Assembly (NCBI GenBank): GCA_015064725.1 | Contig: SVRQ01000004.1 | Location: 38,338-102,337 of the forward strand | Source: Oscillospiraceae bacterium | GTDB lineage: Bacteria; Bacillota; Clostridia; Oscillospirales; CAG-272 | Reading direction: 5' to 3' | Length of the DNA stretch: 64,000 nucleotides | Part shown: positions 32,390 to 43,524 of the stretch, piece after piece | Position numbering within the stretch: position 1 is the stretch's first letter | How the letters are laid out: every line of letters begins with the position of its first letter | Translations under genes and position numbers: made by a program | Notes under the pieces: model-generated | Told to the model about the DNA's origin: nothing | The model's database searches: none | The model's input: the letters and a program-made list of their open reading frames with translations, nothing else

Positions 32390-35023
32390 TTATTTTACGA
32401 TGTTTTCCACAATGGAGGGGAGAGCCGCGAAAGCTTCGCTGAGCTTAGAGGGGTCTTTTGCACCTGCCGTTGCGCTGTCGGGTCTGCCGCCGCCGCCACC
32501 GCCGACGTAAGCGGAGATGCCCTTGATAACAACGGGAGCTTTAACGCCCGCTTTAACTGCGTTCTTGCCGCATACACAGCAGATGGTGAGCTTGCCGTCC
32601 ACAAGGGAAGAGATAGCCGCAACGATATTGTCATCGCTTGCTTTGATGTCATCGCCAAGGGCGCGTACTGTGTTCATGGGCATATCCGTTTCCATAGAGG
32701 CAACCTTGATGCCGCAAGGAAGTACGGTTGCGCCTGCGAGCATATTTGCAACGCCTGCTTTAGCGAGCTTGAGGTTTGCTTCTTCAAGTGCTTTCTTTGC
32801 TTCCTTGAGGTCGGATTCGAGTGTCTTTATCTTTGCAGTGATATCTTTTTCGTCATTTGCTTTGAGCGCGGACATAACGGAGGAAACCGTTGCTATCTTA
32901 CCGTTTACGTAATTGTATGCTTCAATACCCGTAACGGCTTCGATTCTTCTTGTGCCTGCTGCAACGGAGCTTTCGGAAAGTATCTTGAAAAGACCGATAT
33001 TGCCCGTGTTCTTAACGTGAGCACCGCCGCAAAGTTCTGCGGAGAAATCTCCCATACGGACAACGCGGACCGTTGCACCGTATTTTTCACCGAAGAGGGC
33101 AATGGCACCGGACTTCTTCGCACTTTCGATGTCCGTTTCCTCTGCCGTTACAGCGATAGCTTCGAGGATCTTTTCGTTTACAAGGCGTTCAACCTTTGCA
33201 AGCTCATCCTGGCTTACCGCTGCGAAATGAGTGAAGTCGAAGCGAGCGACCTTGTCGTTTACAAAGGAGCCTGCCTGCTGGATATGTGTGCCGAGTACGC
33301 GGCGAAGAGCTGCATCGAGAAGGTGAACTGCGGAGTGGTTGCGGGAAATAGATGCACGTCTTTCGGCATCGAGCGTAAGCGTTACCGTGTCTCCGACGGA
33401 GAGTGAGCCGGATTCTACCTTGCAGATGTGCATATAAACGCCGTCGTTCTTCTTTGTATCTGTAACGATCGCTTTGCCGTTTGCGCCTGTGATAACGCCG
33501 GTATCACCGACTTCGCCGCCGCCTTCGCCGTAGAATACTGTTTTGTCCGTTACGATAACGGCGTTTTCGCTTGCGATATCGCAAAGCTCGTCCGTTTCGC
33601 TATCGATAATGGCAACGATCTTGCCTTCAACGGACGTGTTTTCGTAGCCTTCGAATATCGTCTTAACGGATGTGTCGATAAGGGAGTTCATACTGTCATC
33701 CCAACCGCTTATATTGCCGCGTGCGGCGCGTGCGCGCTGCTTTTGCGCTGCGAGGTTTTCTTCAAAGCCTTTTTCGTCAACACCGATGCCGTTTTCCTCT
33801 GCGATCTCGCGCGTGAGGTCAAGAGGGAAGCCGTACGTATCGGAAAGCTTGAAGACGTCTGCGCCTGCAAGCTCCGTTTTGCCTTGTGCTTTTGCATCTG
33901 CAATGAGCTTGTCGAGAAGGTTCATACCTGCTTCAACCGTTGCGTTAAAGCGGTCTTCCTCCATACGAACGATCTTCTGGATATAATCGAGCTTTTCCGT
34001 AAGCTCGGGGTAAGCTGTTTTATTTTCGTTTGCAACGACAGCCATAACGTCATAAAGGAATGCGCCCTTGATGCCGAGGATCCTGCCGTGGCGGCAAGCT
34101 CTTCTCATAAGTCTGCGAAGAACGTAGCCGCGGCCTTCGTTGGAGGGCATTACGCCGTCTGCGATAAGGAACGCGGAAGCACGGGAGTGATCCGCGATGA
34201 TACGAAGAGAAACGTCTGCTTTTGCATTTTCTTTGTATTTAACGCCCGCTTTTGCGCTTACTGCGGAGATGATGTTCTGGATGGTGTCAACCTCGAACAT
34301 ATTGTCAACGCCCTGCATAATGCAGGCAAGGCGTTCAAGACCCATACCGGTGTCGATGTTTTTTGTTGCAAGCTCCGTGTAATTGCCGTTGCCGTCGTTA
34401 TTGAACTGGGAGAATACGTTGTTCCAGATCTCCATATAACGGTCGCAATCGCAGCCGGGGCGGCAATCGGGGCTTCCGCAGCCGTATTTTTCGCCGCGGT
34501 CGAAGTATATTTCGGAGCAGGGGCCGCAGGGACCGCTTCCGTGCTCCCAGAAGTTGTCGGCTTTGCCAAGGCGAACGATGTGCTCTTCGGGCACGCCGAT
34601 CTTATCCTTCCAGATGTTGTATGCTTCGTCATCCTGCTCGTAAACGGAGGGCCAGAGAAGGTCTGCGGGAATTTCGAGAGTTTTCGTAAGGAATTCCCAA
34701 GCCCAGCTGAGGGCTTCTTCTTTGAAGTAATCGCCGAAGGAGAAGTTGCCGAGCATTTCAAAGAACGTGCCGTGGCGAGCCGTGTAGCCGACGTGCTCTA
34801 TATCGTTCGTGCGGATGCACTTCTGGCAGGTAGCCATACGGCGGCGGGGGGGCTCTGCTTCGCCCGTGAAGTATTTTTTAAGCGGAGCCATACCGGCAAC
34901 TATAAGAAGAAGCGATTTATCGCTTTCGGGAACAAGGGGATAACTGCCGCGTGCAAGGTGATCCTTGGATTCAAAGAAGGAAAGGTACTTTGCGCGCAGA
35001 TCGTTGAGAGATGTCCATTTCAT
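32390..35023 (-). CDS. alaS: Alanyl-tRNA synthetase
   Basis: Charges tRNA-Ala and edits mischarged Ser and Gly. The 877 residues include the class II catalytic domain (VAGMAPLKKYFTG, RMATCQKCIRTNDIE, GRHTFFEMLGNFSFGDYF-like region, GCGPCSEIYFD), the tRNA-recognition domain, the editing domain with HSAVH and CGGAH zinc ligands, a coiled coil, and the C-terminal DHHA1 domain ending in a Gly-rich GGGGGGRPD stretch. AGAGGAC precedes ATG 35023. It diverges from rpoB. Confidence 0.97.
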   Translation of the reverse strand: MKWTSLNDLRAKYLSFFESKDHLARGSYPLVPESDKSLLLIVAGMAPLKKYFTGEAEPPRRRMATCQKCIRTNDIEHVGYTARHGTFFEMLGNFSFGDYFKEEALSWAWEFLTKTLEIPADLLWPSVYEQDDEAYNIWKDKIGVPEEHIVRLGKADNFWEHGSGPCGPCSEIYFDRGEKYGCGSPDCRPGCDCDRYMEIWNNVFSQFNNDGNGNYTELATKNIDTGMGLERLACIMQGVDNMFEVDTIQNIISAVSAKAGVKYKENAKADVSLRIIADHSRASAFLIADGVMPSNEGRGYVLRRLMRRACRHGRILGIKGAFLYDVMAVVANENKTAYPELTEKLDYIQKIVRMEEDRFNATVEAGMNLLDKLIADAKAQGKTELAGADVFKLSDTYGFPLDLTREIAEENGIGVDEKGFEENLAAQKQRARAARGNISGWDDSMNSLIDTSVKTIFEGYENTSVEGKIVAIIDSETDELCDIASENAVIVTDKTVFYGEGGGEVGDTGVITGANGKAIVTDTKKNDGVYMHICKVESGSLSVGDTVTLTLDAERRASISRNHSAVHLLDAALRRVLGTHIQQAGSFVNDKVARFDFTHFAAVSQDELAKVERLVNEKILEAIAVTAEETDIESAKKSGAIALFGEKYGATVRVVRMGDFSAELCGGAHVKNTGNIGLFKILSESSVAAGTRRIEAVTGIEAYNYVNGKIATVSSVMSALKANDEKDITAKIKTLESDLKEAKKALEEANLKLAKAGVANMLAGATVLPCGIKVASMETDMPMNTVRALGDDIKASDDNIVAAISSLVDGKLTICCVCGKNAVKAGVKAPVVIKGISAYVGGGGGGRPDSATAGAKDPSKLSEAFAALPSIVENIVK

Positions 35024-35099
35024 ATGAGTGTCCTCTTTTTTAAAAATTTAGGGTAAGGGAAGTATAGACCCAAACTTCCCATTTTAATATTATATCTTT

Positions 35100-35128
35100 A
35101 TTATATTGTTATATAAACGAAAAGTCAA
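35100..35128 (-). promoter_or_regulatory. alaS promoter
   Basis: Minus strand TTGACT (35123-35128), 17-nt spacer, TATAAT (35100-35105). The leader contains a GGGAAGT / ACTTCCC hairpin (about 35057-35080). Confidence 0.8.
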
Positions 35129-35158
35129 TATTATTTGAATAAAACTTAAAAATTATAC

Positions 35159-35187
35159 TTGACACAGAAAAAAACTTGTGATATAAT
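35159..35187 (+). promoter_or_regulatory. rpoBC promoter and leader
   Basis: TTGACA (35159-35164), 17-nt spacer, TATAAT (35182-35187). The roughly 140-nt untranslated leader holds small inverted repeats (CTTTTTTAA / TTAAAAAAG; CCTGC / GGCAG) that might regulate rpoB; the 35024-35334 gap is otherwise empty. Confidence 0.85.
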
Positions 35188-35334
35188 TTCATACTGCATT
35201 ATAATTGCTTGTAATGGCGGCTTTTTTAAAGACACGTTAAAAAAGAACCGTTTCAGGCTTTTGAATACAATTTCCGCCTGCAATACGGCAGACGGACGGC
35301 GCAACTCACATAAATTTTGAATGGAGTGATTGTA

Positions 35335-38300
35335 TTGAGAACAAAACCGAGAAAACTTGGTAAAGTTACGAGAATGTCTTTCGCTAAGGTCGAAGAGATA
35401 TTGGAAATGCCGAATTTCCTTGATATCCAGAAAAAGTCCTATAAATGGCTTTTGGATAAGGGTATCACGGAAGTTCTTAACGAAGTTTCCCCTATCGTTG
35501 ACTACGCAGGCAACCTCGTTATCGAATTCGTGGACTACAACCTCAGCGATACCCCCAAATGTTCCGTTGAGGAAAGCAAGGAACGCGACGTAAACTACGC
35601 AGCTCCCTTGCGCGTAACCGTAAGACTCACGAATAAATCCACGGGCGAAGTTAAGCAGCAGGATATCTTTATGGGCGATTTCCCGCTTATGACGGAAACA
35701 GGCACGTTCGTTATCAACGGTGCCGAGCGTGTAGTAGTATCCCAGCTCGTTCGTTCCCCCGGTATGTACTACGAGATACAGACAGATAAAGTCGGCAAGA
35801 ACAGCTATGCCGGCACGGTCATCCCTTACCGCGGCGCTTGGCTTGAATACGAAACGGATATGAACGACGTATTCTACGTTAAGATAGACAAGAACCGCAA
35901 GATCCCCGTTACGACGCTTATCCGCGCTCTTGACGAGGCTACATCCACTTCCACCGACATCAAGACTTATTTCGGCGAGGACAACAAGATCGTAAATACT
36001 CTCGAAAAAGACGGTATGCAGGCGGAAGCGGAAAAGAACGGCACAACGCCCTACGAAGAAGCTCTTAAAGAGATCTACAAGAAGATGCGTCCCGGCGAGC
36101 CTCCGCTTGTTGAAAGCGCACAGCTTCTTCTTAACAACCTCTTCTTCGATCCCAAGAGATATGACCTTGGCAACGTCGGCAGATACAAGTTCGACAAAAA
36201 GGTTGCTTTGGGCAAGCGTATAACAAACAAGAAGCTGACACGCCCCGTTATCAATCCCATCACGGGCGAGATACTCTTTGATGCGGGTAAGATACTTACT
36301 TACGATGAAGCTATGATCATCGAAAACGCAGGTGTAAACGAGGCTTACGTTCAGATCGAAGACGAAAAAGAAATAAAAGTATTCGGCAACGGAATGGTTG
36401 ATCCCGCAAAGGTGCTCGGCTGCGACCTTCGCGAAGTCGGCATAAACGAGAAAGTCAAGCTCTCCCTTCTTCTTCAGATGCTTGAAGAAGTCGGCGGTGA
36501 CTTTGACGAGCTCAAGAAGCAGGCGCGCGACCGTGCTGCGGAACTTTCTCCCAAGCACATCACAAAGGACGATATCTTCGCGTCCATCAACTATCTCATC
36601 TGCCTTTCCCATAACATCGGCACACCCGACGACATCGACCACCTCGGCAACCGCCGTATCCGTGCTGTCGGCGAGCTTATCCAGAACCAGCTCCGCATCG
36701 GTTTCTCCAGAATGGATAAGATCATCAAGGAGCGTATGACTATTCAGGACGCAGAGTCCCTTACACCTCAGGCGCTCATCAATATCCGCCCTGTTGTTGC
36801 GGCTATCCGCGAATTCTTCGGTTCATCCCCTCTTTCTCAGTTTATGGACCAGAACAACCCCTTGGCGGAACTTACTCACAAACGCCGTCTTTCCGCGCTC
36901 GGCCCCGGCGGTCTTTCCCGTGACCGTGCTTCCTTCGATGTTCGTGACGTTCACTACACACACTTCGGCCGTATCTGCCCCATTGAAACGCCTGAAGGTC
37001 CTAACATCGGTCTTATCTCCTACCTTGCAACATACGCAAAGATAAACGATTACGGCTTTATCGAGGCTCCTTACCGCAAGATAGACAAGGCTACGGGCAA
37101 GATAACGGACATAGTTGAATATATGACGGCTGACGTTGAAGATAACTTCATCATCGCCCAGGCAAACGAGCCTGTTGACGAAGAGGGAAGATTTATCAAC
37201 AAGCGCGTTACCGTGCGCGACCGCGCAGAGATAATCGAGGTTGACGCAAGCGTTCCCGATTATATCGACGTTTCCCCCAAGATGGCAATATCCGTTGCCA
37301 CGGGCCACATTCCTTTCCTTGAAAACGATGACAACGCCCGTGCGCTCATGGGCTCCAACATGCAGAAGCAGGCAGTACCGCTTCTCACAACGGACTCTCC
37401 TATCGTTGGTACGGGTATGGAATATAAGGCGGGTATCGACTCCGGCGTTTGCGTTCTTGCAAAGAGCGAAGGCGTTGTTGAATACGTATCCTCCGAAAAG
37501 ATCGTTGTCGTACGCCCCAACGGCGTAAAAGACGCATATACGCTCCTCAAGTTCAAACGCTCCAACCAGGGTAACTGCGTAAACCAGAGACCTATTGTAA
37601 ACGTTGGCGACGTAGTTAAAGAAGGCGACGTGCTTGCTGACGGTGCCGCTACGGACAAGGGTGAGATCGCGCTCGGTAAGAACGCCCTCATCGGCTTTAT
37701 GACTTGGGAAGGTTATAACTACGAGGACGCCGTTCTCCTTAACGAGCGCCTTGTAAGAAATGACGTTTATACATCTATTCATATAGAAGAATATCTTATG
37801 GAGTCCAGAGATACGAAGCTCGGACCCGAAGAGATCACGCGCGAGATCCCCAACTGCGGTGACGACGCGCTCAAGGACCTCGATGCAGACGGTATCGTTC
37901 GCATCGGTACGGAAGTTCACGCAGGCGACATCCTCGTAGGTAAGGTTACACCTAAGGGTGAAACCGAACTTACTGCGGAAGAAAGACTTCTCCGCGCTAT
38001 CTTCGGCGAAAAGGCAAGAGAAGTGCGTGACACATCCTTGAAACTTCCTCACGGTACCAGCGGTGTCGTTTCCGATATCCGCGTATTCTCCCGTGAAAAC
38101 GGAGATGATCTTGCTCCCGGCGTAAACAAGGCCGTTAAGGTGTACGTTGCGCAGAAGCGTAAGATCTCCGTCGGCGACAAGATGGCGGGACGCCACGGTA
38201 ACAAAGGTGTCGTTTCCCGTATCCTTCCTCCCGAAGATATGCCTTACCTTGCAGACGGTACACCCCTTGACATCGTGCTCAACCCCCTTGGCGTTCCTTC

Positions 38301-39267
38301 CCGAATGAATATCGGTCAGGTGCTTGAGGTCCACCTCGGTATTGCCGCAAGAGAGCTCGGCGTTAAGGTTATGACTCCTGCGTTCGACGGCGCAAAAGAA
38401 AAAGATATTACGGAAGCTCTCACGGAAGCGGGTCTTTACCGCGAGATACTTCCCGGCGAAAACTTCTTCGGTAAATCCGTTTACGAAGAAACGGTGGATG
38501 AAGAAGGCAACAAGGTCTATAACCTCGTTCCCGCAGATCAGCTTGCGGATAAAGAATGGCTCAAAGAAAAGATCGCTGAAAAGAAACTCAAAACAGTTGA
38601 CGGTAAGCGCATCCTTTACGATGGACGTACGGGCGAACCCTTTGATAACCCCGTAACGGTTGGTATTATGTACTACCTCAAGCTCCATCACCTCGTTGAC
38701 GATAAGATCCACGCAAGAAGCACAGGTCCTTACTCCCTCGTTACACAGCAGCCTCTCGGCGGTAAAGCGCAGTTCGGCGGCCAGCGTTTCGGTGAAATGG
38801 AAGTTTGGGCACTTGAAGCATACGGCGCGGCTTATACGCTCCAGGAAATACTCACGGTCAAATCCGACGACGTGACAGGACGTGTTAAAGCATATGAAGC
38901 TATCGTTAAAGGCAAGAACATTCCCACGCCCGGTGTTCCCGAAGCGTTCCGCGTTCTTGTTAAAGAGCTTCAGTCCTTGGCACTTGACGTTCGCGTTCTT
39001 GATGAAGAAGGCAACGAAATAGAACTTTCTCAGCTCTGCGAAGAAGAGGAAGAAATGAACGAAAACAGAATCACAGCCGATGACGTAGGTAAGACTGTTG
39101 AAACTGACGGCGACTCCCGCGATATCACTATCCTCGATGACCTCAGAGATCAGGCGAGCCTTGACGACGATGATTCTGACGAGGACGAAGACGACGAAGA
39201 ATATGACGATTTCGATGACGAAGAGATCTATGAAGATTACGACGACACCGAAAATTACGACGAATAA
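35335..39267 (+). CDS. rpoB: RNA polymerase beta subunit
   Basis: About 1310 residues. Start is TTG 35335: GGAG lies 8 nt upstream and the resulting N-terminus ([20 protein letters not shown]) aligns with the family; in-frame GTG 35326 and TTG 35317 are less likely. The rifampicin pocket reads [20 protein letters not shown], keeping the usual Gln, Asp, His and Ser positions, so intrinsic target resistance is not expected. The lineage-typical C-terminus is followed by an unusually acidic tail of about 35 residues, nearly all Asp/Glu/Tyr. Unlike most bacteria, rplJL are not upstream; rpoB has its own promoter and diverges from alaS. rpoC follows after 18 nt. Confidence 0.97.
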   Translation: MRTKPRKLGKVTRMSFAKVEEILEMPNFLDIQKKSYKWLLDKGITEVLNEVSPIVDYAGNLVIEFVDYNLSDTPKCSVEESKERDVNYAAPLRVTVRLTNKSTGEVKQQDIFMGDFPLMTETGTFVINGAERVVVSQLVRSPGMYYEIQTDKVGKNSYAGTVIPYRGAWLEYETDMNDVFYVKIDKNRKIPVTTLIRALDEATSTSTDIKTYFGEDNKIVNTLEKDGMQAEAEKNGTTPYEEALKEIYKKMRPGEPPLVESAQLLLNNLFFDPKRYDLGNVGRYKFDKKVALGKRITNKKLTRPVINPITGEILFDAGKILTYDEAMIIENAGVNEAYVQIEDEKEIKVFGNGMVDPAKVLGCDLREVGINEKVKLSLLLQMLEEVGGDFDELKKQARDRAAELSPKHITKDDIFASINYLICLSHNIGTPDDIDHLGNRRIRAVGELIQNQLRIGFSRMDKIIKERMTIQDAESLTPQALINIRPVVAAIREFFGSSPLSQFMDQNNPLAELTHKRRLSALGPGGLSRDRASFDVRDVHYTHFGRICPIETPEGPNIGLISYLATYAKINDYGFIEAPYRKIDKATGKITDIVEYMTADVEDNFIIAQANEPVDEEGRFINKRVTVRDRAEIIEVDASVPDYIDVSPKMAISVATGHIPFLENDDNARALMGSNMQKQAVPLLTTDSPIVGTGMEYKAGIDSGVCVLAKSEGVVEYVSSEKIVVVRPNGVKDAYTLLKFKRSNQGNCVNQRPIVNVGDVVKEGDVLADGAATDKGEIALGKNALIGFMTWEGYNYEDAVLLNERLVRNDVYTSIHIEEYLMESRDTKLGPEEITREIPNCGDDALKDLDADGIVRIGTEVHAGDILVGKVTPKGETELTAEERLLRAIFGEKAREVRDTSLKLPHGTSGVVSDIRVFSRENGDDLAPGVNKAVKVYVAQKRKISVGDKMAGRHGNKGVVSRILPPEDMPYLADGTPLDIVLNPLGVPSRMNIGQVLEVHLGIAARELGVKVMTPAFDGAKEKDITEALTEAGLYREILPGENFFGKSVYEETVDEEGNKVYNLVPADQLADKEWLKEKIAEKKLKTVDGKRILYDGRTGEPFDNPVTVGIMYYLKLHHLVDDKIHARSTGPYSLVTQQPLGGKAQFGGQRFGEMEVWALEAYGAAYTLQEILTVKSDDVTGRVKAYEAIVKGKNIPTPGVPEAFRVLVKELQSLALDVRVLDEEGNEIELSQLCEEEEEMNENRITADDVGKTVETDGDSRDITILDDLRDQASLDDDDSDEDEDDEEYDDFDDEEIYEDYDDTENYDE

Positions 39268-39285
39268 TTAAGGGAGGGGAAAATA

Positions 39286-42200
39286 ATGGCTAAGAACACT
39301 TTTGATTCGATTAAAATAGGTCTTGCATCTCCCGATATGATAAGATCTTGGTCTTCCGGCGAAGTTACAAAGCCCGAAACGATCAACTACAGAACGCTCC
39401 GCCCCGAACGCGACGGCTTGTTCTGCGAAAAAATATTCGGACCTACAAAAGACTGGGAATGTCTTTGCGGTAAGTACAAGCGCGTTCGTTACAAAGGCAA
39501 GGTCTGCGAAAAGTGCGGCGTTGAAGTTACAACAAAGAAAGTACGCCGCGAAAGAATGGGTCACATCGAGCTTGCTGCTCCCGTTTCCCACATCTGGTAT
39601 TTCCGCGCTATCCCTTCCAGAATGGGTCTTCTTCTTGACATCTCCCCCAGACTTCTTGAAAAGGTCCTCTATTTTGCACAGTATATAGTTCTTGATCCCG
39701 GCAGTGCGCCCGTTGAAAAGAAGCAGCTTCTTTCCGAACGCGAATACCGCGATCTTTATGAAAAATATGAAGATGACTTCCGCGTTGGTATGGGCGCGGA
39801 AGCCATCAAAGAGCTTCTTTCCGAGCTTGACCTCGAAGCACTTTCCAAAGAGCTTCGCGATGAACTTGAAAGATCCGCAGGTCAAAAGAAGCTCCGTATC
39901 ATCAAGCGTCTTGAAGTAGTCGAGGCTTTCCGTAAGTCCGGCAACAGACCCGAATGGATGATACTCGACGTTGTTCCCGTTATTCCTCCGGACATCCGTC
40001 CTATGGTACAGCTCGACGGCGGCCGTTTCGCAACGTCCGACCTTAACGACCTCTACCGCAGAGTTATCAACAGAAACAACCGTCTTGCAAAGCTTATGGA
40101 GCTTTCCGCACCCGAAATTATCATCCGCAACGAAAAGCGTATGCTTCAGGAAGCCGTTGACGCACTTATCGACAACGGCCGCCGCGGTAAATCCGTTACG
40201 GGCGGTTCCTCCAACAGACCTCTCAAATCTCTTTCCGAAATGCTCCGCGGTAAGCAGGGACGTTTCCGCCAGAACCTTCTCGGTAAACGTGTTGACTACT
40301 CCGGCCGTTCCGTTATCGTTGTAGGTCCTACACTTAAGATCTACCAGTGCGGTCTTCCCAAAGAGATGGCGCTCGAACTCTTCAAGCCCTTCGTTATGAA
40401 ACGCCTTGTTGAAACTCAGAACGCTTCCAATATCAAAGACGCTAAGAAGAAAGTTGATAAGGCTTCCAACGAGGTTTGGGACGCACTTGAAAACGTTATC
40501 AAGGACCATCCCGTTCTTCTTAACCGTGCGCCTACACTTCACCGTCTTTCCATTCAGGCATTTGAACCCGTGCTCGTAGAGGGCAGAGCTATCAAGCTTC
40601 ATCCCCTCGTTTGTGCCGCGTTCAACGCCGACTTTGACGGCGACCAGATGCCTGTTCACATTCCTCTTTCCAGCGAAGCTCAGGCGGAAGCAAGATTCCT
40701 TATGCTTTCCGCAAACAACTTCCTGAAGCCTGCCGACGGTAAAGCCGTTACGGTTCCTTCCCAGGATATGGTGCTTGGCTCCTACTACCTTACTATCGAT
40801 AAGGCGGGCGAGCCCGGCGAAGGCAAGATCTTCCGCGATTTCGATGAAGCTATGATGGCTTACGAAAACGGTCAGCTCGGTATCCACGCGCCCATCAAGG
40901 TCCGCGTTTCCAAGGAGATCGACGGCGTTGTTCATACGAAGCTCATCAATGCAACGCTCGGACGTATGATCTTCAACAAGCCCATTCCTCAGGACCTCGG
41001 TTTCGTTGACAGAAGCGATCCCGATAAGCTTCTTGACCTTGAAGTTGACTTCACAACGGCTAAGAGCGAGCTCGGTAAGATCGTTGACCGTACGATAAAA
41101 ATGCACGGCCCCACCGTTATGGCTGAAGTGCTTGACGCTATCAAGTCCAACGGTTATAAATATTCCACAAGAGCATCCATCTCTATCTCCGTTCTCGATA
41201 TGGTAGTTCCTCCTCAGAAGCAGGAGATCGTTCGCGATGCAGAAAAGAAAGTCGAAAGAATCGCAAAGGACTTCCGCCGCGGTCTTCTTTCCGACGACGA
41301 ACGCTACAGAAGCGTTATCTCCGTTTGGGATAAAGCTACAAAGGACGTTACGGACGCACTCCAGAAGAACCTTGACAGATACAACTCCATCAAGATGATG
41401 AGTGACTCCGGTGCCCGTGGTTCTATCTCCCAGATGAAACAGCTTGCCGGTATGCGCGGTCTTATGGTGTCCACATCCGGTAAAACGATGGAGCTTCCTA
41501 TCAAGAGTAACTTCCGCGAAGGCCTTACCGTACTTGAGTACTTCGTAGGTGCGCGCGGTTCTCGTAAAACACTTTCGGATACAGCTCTTAAAACAGCCGA
41601 CTCCGGTTACCTTACGCGCCGTCTTGTTGACGTTTCCCAGGAGGTTATCGTCCGCGAAACAGACTGCGGTACAACGGAAGGTATTTGGGTCTACGACCTT
41701 GTTGACGGCGACGAAACGATCGAAAAGCTCGAAGAAAGACTTCCCGGCAGAACACTTGTTGATACCGTTACGGATCCCGCAACGGGAGAAGTTCTTGCCG
41801 AAGCAGGCGATCTTCTTACACCTGCACAGGCTTCCAAGATCGTTGCCGCAGGCGTTGAAAAGGTTCACGTTCGTTCCATCCTCAAATGTAAGTGTCGCCA
41901 CGGTATTTGCGCTAAGTGTTACGGTAATGACCTTGCAACGGGCAAGCTCGTTGCAGCGGGCGAAGCTGTCGGCGTAATCGCGGCTCAGTCCATCGGTGAA
42001 CCCGGTACACAGCTTACGATGAGAACGTTCCATACGGGTGGTATCGCAGGTGCCGATATTACACAGGGTCTTCCTCGAGTTGAAGAGATCTTCGAAGCGC
42101 GCAGACCCAAGAAGGTCGCTACGCTTGCGGAATACTCCGGTGTTGTTCGCATTCAGGATGCTAAACGTGCAAGAAACGTTATCATCACAAGCGATGACGG

Positions 42201-42834
42201 CGAAGATCACGTATATCCCATTCCTTACGGTACAAAGATCCTCATTGAAGAAGGTTCTTACGTATTGCGCGGCGATCTTATCACGGAAGGTAACCTCGCT
42301 CCCGCAGATATCGCAAGAGTGCAGGGTCTTGAAGCTGCTTACGATTATATTACCCGCGAAGTTCAGCGTGTGTATAAGAGCCAGGATATCAAGATCAACG
42401 ATAAGCATATCGAAGTTATCGCACGTCAGATGACACGCAAGGTTCGCATCGAAGAAAGCGGCGACACAGAGCTTCTTTACGGCGCAGTTGTTGACATTGC
42501 AGAATTCAATGATGAAAACCAGAAGATACAGGAACGTATCGATGCGGGCGAAAGAACGCTTCGCTTTGCAGAGGCTTCTCCTATGCTTCTCGGTATCACA
42601 AAGACTGCTATTCAGACAGAATCCTTCCTTTCTGCCGCTTCCTTCCAGGAAACAACAAAGGTTCTTACGGAAGCAGCTATCAAGGGTAAGGTTGACCACC
42701 TTATCGGTCTTAAGGAAAACATCCTTATCGGTAAACTCATTCCCGCAGGTACGGGTCTTAAGAAGTACCGCGATATTGAGATCCAGAAGGTTGAACCTAA
42801 GTACGATGACGAAGAAGAAACAGCTTCTCTTTAA
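39286..42834 (+). CDS. rpoC: RNA polymerase beta' subunit
   Basis: 1182 residues, standard for Firmicutes. N-terminal zinc ribbon [20 protein letters not shown], active-site NADFDGDQM holding the catalytic Mg, bridge-helix/trigger-loop region ([16 protein letters not shown]), and the second zinc site with [13 protein letters not shown]. No large lineage insertion such as the gammaproteobacterial SI3. GGGAGGGG precedes ATG 39286. Followed by a hairpin terminator that closes the rpoBC unit. Confidence 0.98.
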   Translation: MAKNTFDSIKIGLASPDMIRSWSSGEVTKPETINYRTLRPERDGLFCEKIFGPTKDWECLCGKYKRVRYKGKVCEKCGVEVTTKKVRRERMGHIELAAPVSHIWYFRAIPSRMGLLLDISPRLLEKVLYFAQYIVLDPGSAPVEKKQLLSEREYRDLYEKYEDDFRVGMGAEAIKELLSELDLEALSKELRDELERSAGQKKLRIIKRLEVVEAFRKSGNRPEWMILDVVPVIPPDIRPMVQLDGGRFATSDLNDLYRRVINRNNRLAKLMELSAPEIIIRNEKRMLQEAVDALIDNGRRGKSVTGGSSNRPLKSLSEMLRGKQGRFRQNLLGKRVDYSGRSVIVVGPTLKIYQCGLPKEMALELFKPFVMKRLVETQNASNIKDAKKKVDKASNEVWDALENVIKDHPVLLNRAPTLHRLSIQAFEPVLVEGRAIKLHPLVCAAFNADFDGDQMPVHIPLSSEAQAEARFLMLSANNFLKPADGKAVTVPSQDMVLGSYYLTIDKAGEPGEGKIFRDFDEAMMAYENGQLGIHAPIKVRVSKEIDGVVHTKLINATLGRMIFNKPIPQDLGFVDRSDPDKLLDLEVDFTTAKSELGKIVDRTIKMHGPTVMAEVLDAIKSNGYKYSTRASISISVLDMVVPPQKQEIVRDAEKKVERIAKDFRRGLLSDDERYRSVISVWDKATKDVTDALQKNLDRYNSIKMMSDSGARGSISQMKQLAGMRGLMVSTSGKTMELPIKSNFREGLTVLEYFVGARGSRKTLSDTALKTADSGYLTRRLVDVSQEVIVRETDCGTTEGIWVYDLVDGDETIEKLEERLPGRTLVDTVTDPATGEVLAEAGDLLTPAQASKIVAAGVEKVHVRSILKCKCRHGICAKCYGNDLATGKLVAAGEAVGVIAAQSIGEPGTQLTMRTFHTGGIAGADITQGLPRVEEIFEARRPKKVATLAEYSGVVRIQDAKRARNVIITSDDGEDHVYPIPYGTKILIEEGSYVLRGDLITEGNLAPADIARVQGLEAAYDYITREVQRVYKSQDIKINDKHIEVIARQMTRKVRIEESGDTELLYGAVVDIAEFNDENQKIQERIDAGERTLRFAEASPMLLGITKTAIQTESFLSAASFQETTKVLTEAAIKGKVDHLIGLKENILIGKLIPAGTGLKKYRDIEIQKVEPKYDDEEETASL

Positions 42835-42842
42835 TTGAAATC

Positions 42843-42880
42843 ATCACCGCAGATATTCATCTGCGGTGATTTTGCGTTTT
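42843..42880 (+). terminator. rpoBC terminator
   Basis: ATCACCGCAGAT / ATCTGCGGTGAT perfect 12-bp stem, ATTC loop, T-rich tail. Confidence 0.85.
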
Positions 42881-42902
42881 AACAAGGCAAAAAAACGCGG
42901 TG

Positions 42903-42931
42903 TTGATTTTTTGTTATGATTGTGGTATAAT
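42903..42931 (+). promoter_or_regulatory. Promoter upstream of untranslated region before the L7Ae gene
   Basis: TTGATT (42903-42908), 17-nt spacer, TATAAT (42926-42931). About 150 nt of non-coding, foldable sequence follow before a second promoter. Confidence 0.65.
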
Positions 42932-42934
42932 AAT

Positions 42935-43082
42935 AAAGGATGTGTTGCTCCGCATTTTGCCGATGGGGCGGCAGGGAAGTGCTTGCTGTTGCGCTTGTCC
43001 GTAAAATGCGCACCTGAGTTTGCAAATTGCGGAAAAACATAAATTTTTTTGCGAAAATGCACTAAAAAACGTAAATTTCCCG
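42935..43082 (+). other. Non-coding, structured stretch; possible leader or small RNA
   Basis: No credible gene. CGCATTTTGC (42951-42960) can pair with GTAAAATGCG (43001-43010) as a 10-bp stem enclosing a G-rich 40-nt region. I could not match it to a known riboswitch, SRP RNA or 6S RNA. Confidence 0.35.
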
Positions 43083-43111
43083 TTGACAAATCACAAAAGA
43101 AGTGATAAAAT
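43083..43111 (+). promoter_or_regulatory. Promoter of L7Ae-rpsL-rpsG-fusA-tuf operon
   Basis: TTGACA (43083-43088), 17-nt spacer, TAAAAT (43106-43111). Confidence 0.8.
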
Positions 43112-43184
43112 ATAGCATATGTGACTATGTGTTAAAACACATCTTTTAAAGTCAACATAAAAATTGAAAGGAATCAAATGTAAT

Positions 43185-43436
43185 ATGTCAACCGACGGCC
43201 CTTTGCCTATGTTAGTGGCAGGACTTACACAGTCCAAAAAGCTCATCAAAGGAGGAATGGCTTCATCGGCTTTTATTGCAAAAGATGCCGACGCCAAGAT
43301 AATAAATCAAGTGGCTGATCTTTGCCGCGCGAACGGAGTGCCGTTCAACAACGCGATGACAAAGAGGGAAATAGGAACAATGTGCGGAATTGACGTGGAT
43401 TGTGCCGTTTCCGTCATACTTAAACAACTTATTTAA
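43185..43436 (+). CDS. L7Ae/L30e-family ribosomal protein (YbxF-like)
   Basis: An 83-residue kink-turn RNA-binding protein, cytosolic. [18 protein letters not shown] and AFIAKDAD ... [11 protein letters not shown] ... [20 protein letters not shown] match the L7Ae fold. It occupies the usual place between rpoC and rpsL in Firmicutes. ATG 43185 is chosen; AAAGGA lies 12 nt upstream, a little far, and TTG 43164 is in frame but lacks a ribosome site. Confidence 0.88.
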   Translation: MSTDGPLPMLVAGLTQSKKLIKGGMASSAFIAKDADAKIINQVADLCRANGVPFNNAMTKREIGTMCGIDVDCAVSVILKQLI

Positions 43437-43524
43437 TCAAGATATTCTCCCCTTTTTCGGAGTGCGTTCCGAAAAACAGGATTATATAAACATTTATATC
43501 TATCAAAAAAAGAGGAGGTGCGAT

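Noticed and set aside
35317..35334. Upstream TTG/GTG starts for rpoB
   Set aside because: The Shine-Dalgarno GGAG lies within this stretch and fits TTG 35335, which also gives the family-typical N-terminus.
36836..36900. Rifampicin-resistance change in RpoB
   Set aside because: The key Gln, Asp, His and Ser residues of the pocket are unchanged.
39268..42699. An open frame of about 1140 codons on the strand opposite rpoC (and similar long ones opposite rpoB, fusA, tuf, alaS and nrdD)
   Set aside because: They are mirror frames caused by codon bias of the real genes. They have no ribosome sites and no recognisable domains, and the forward genes are unmistakable.
42935..43082. SRP 4.5S RNA or 6S RNA
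   Set aside because: The conserved SRP loop (GGAAGGAAGC region) is missing and the long double-stranded shape of 6S RNA could not be drawn.
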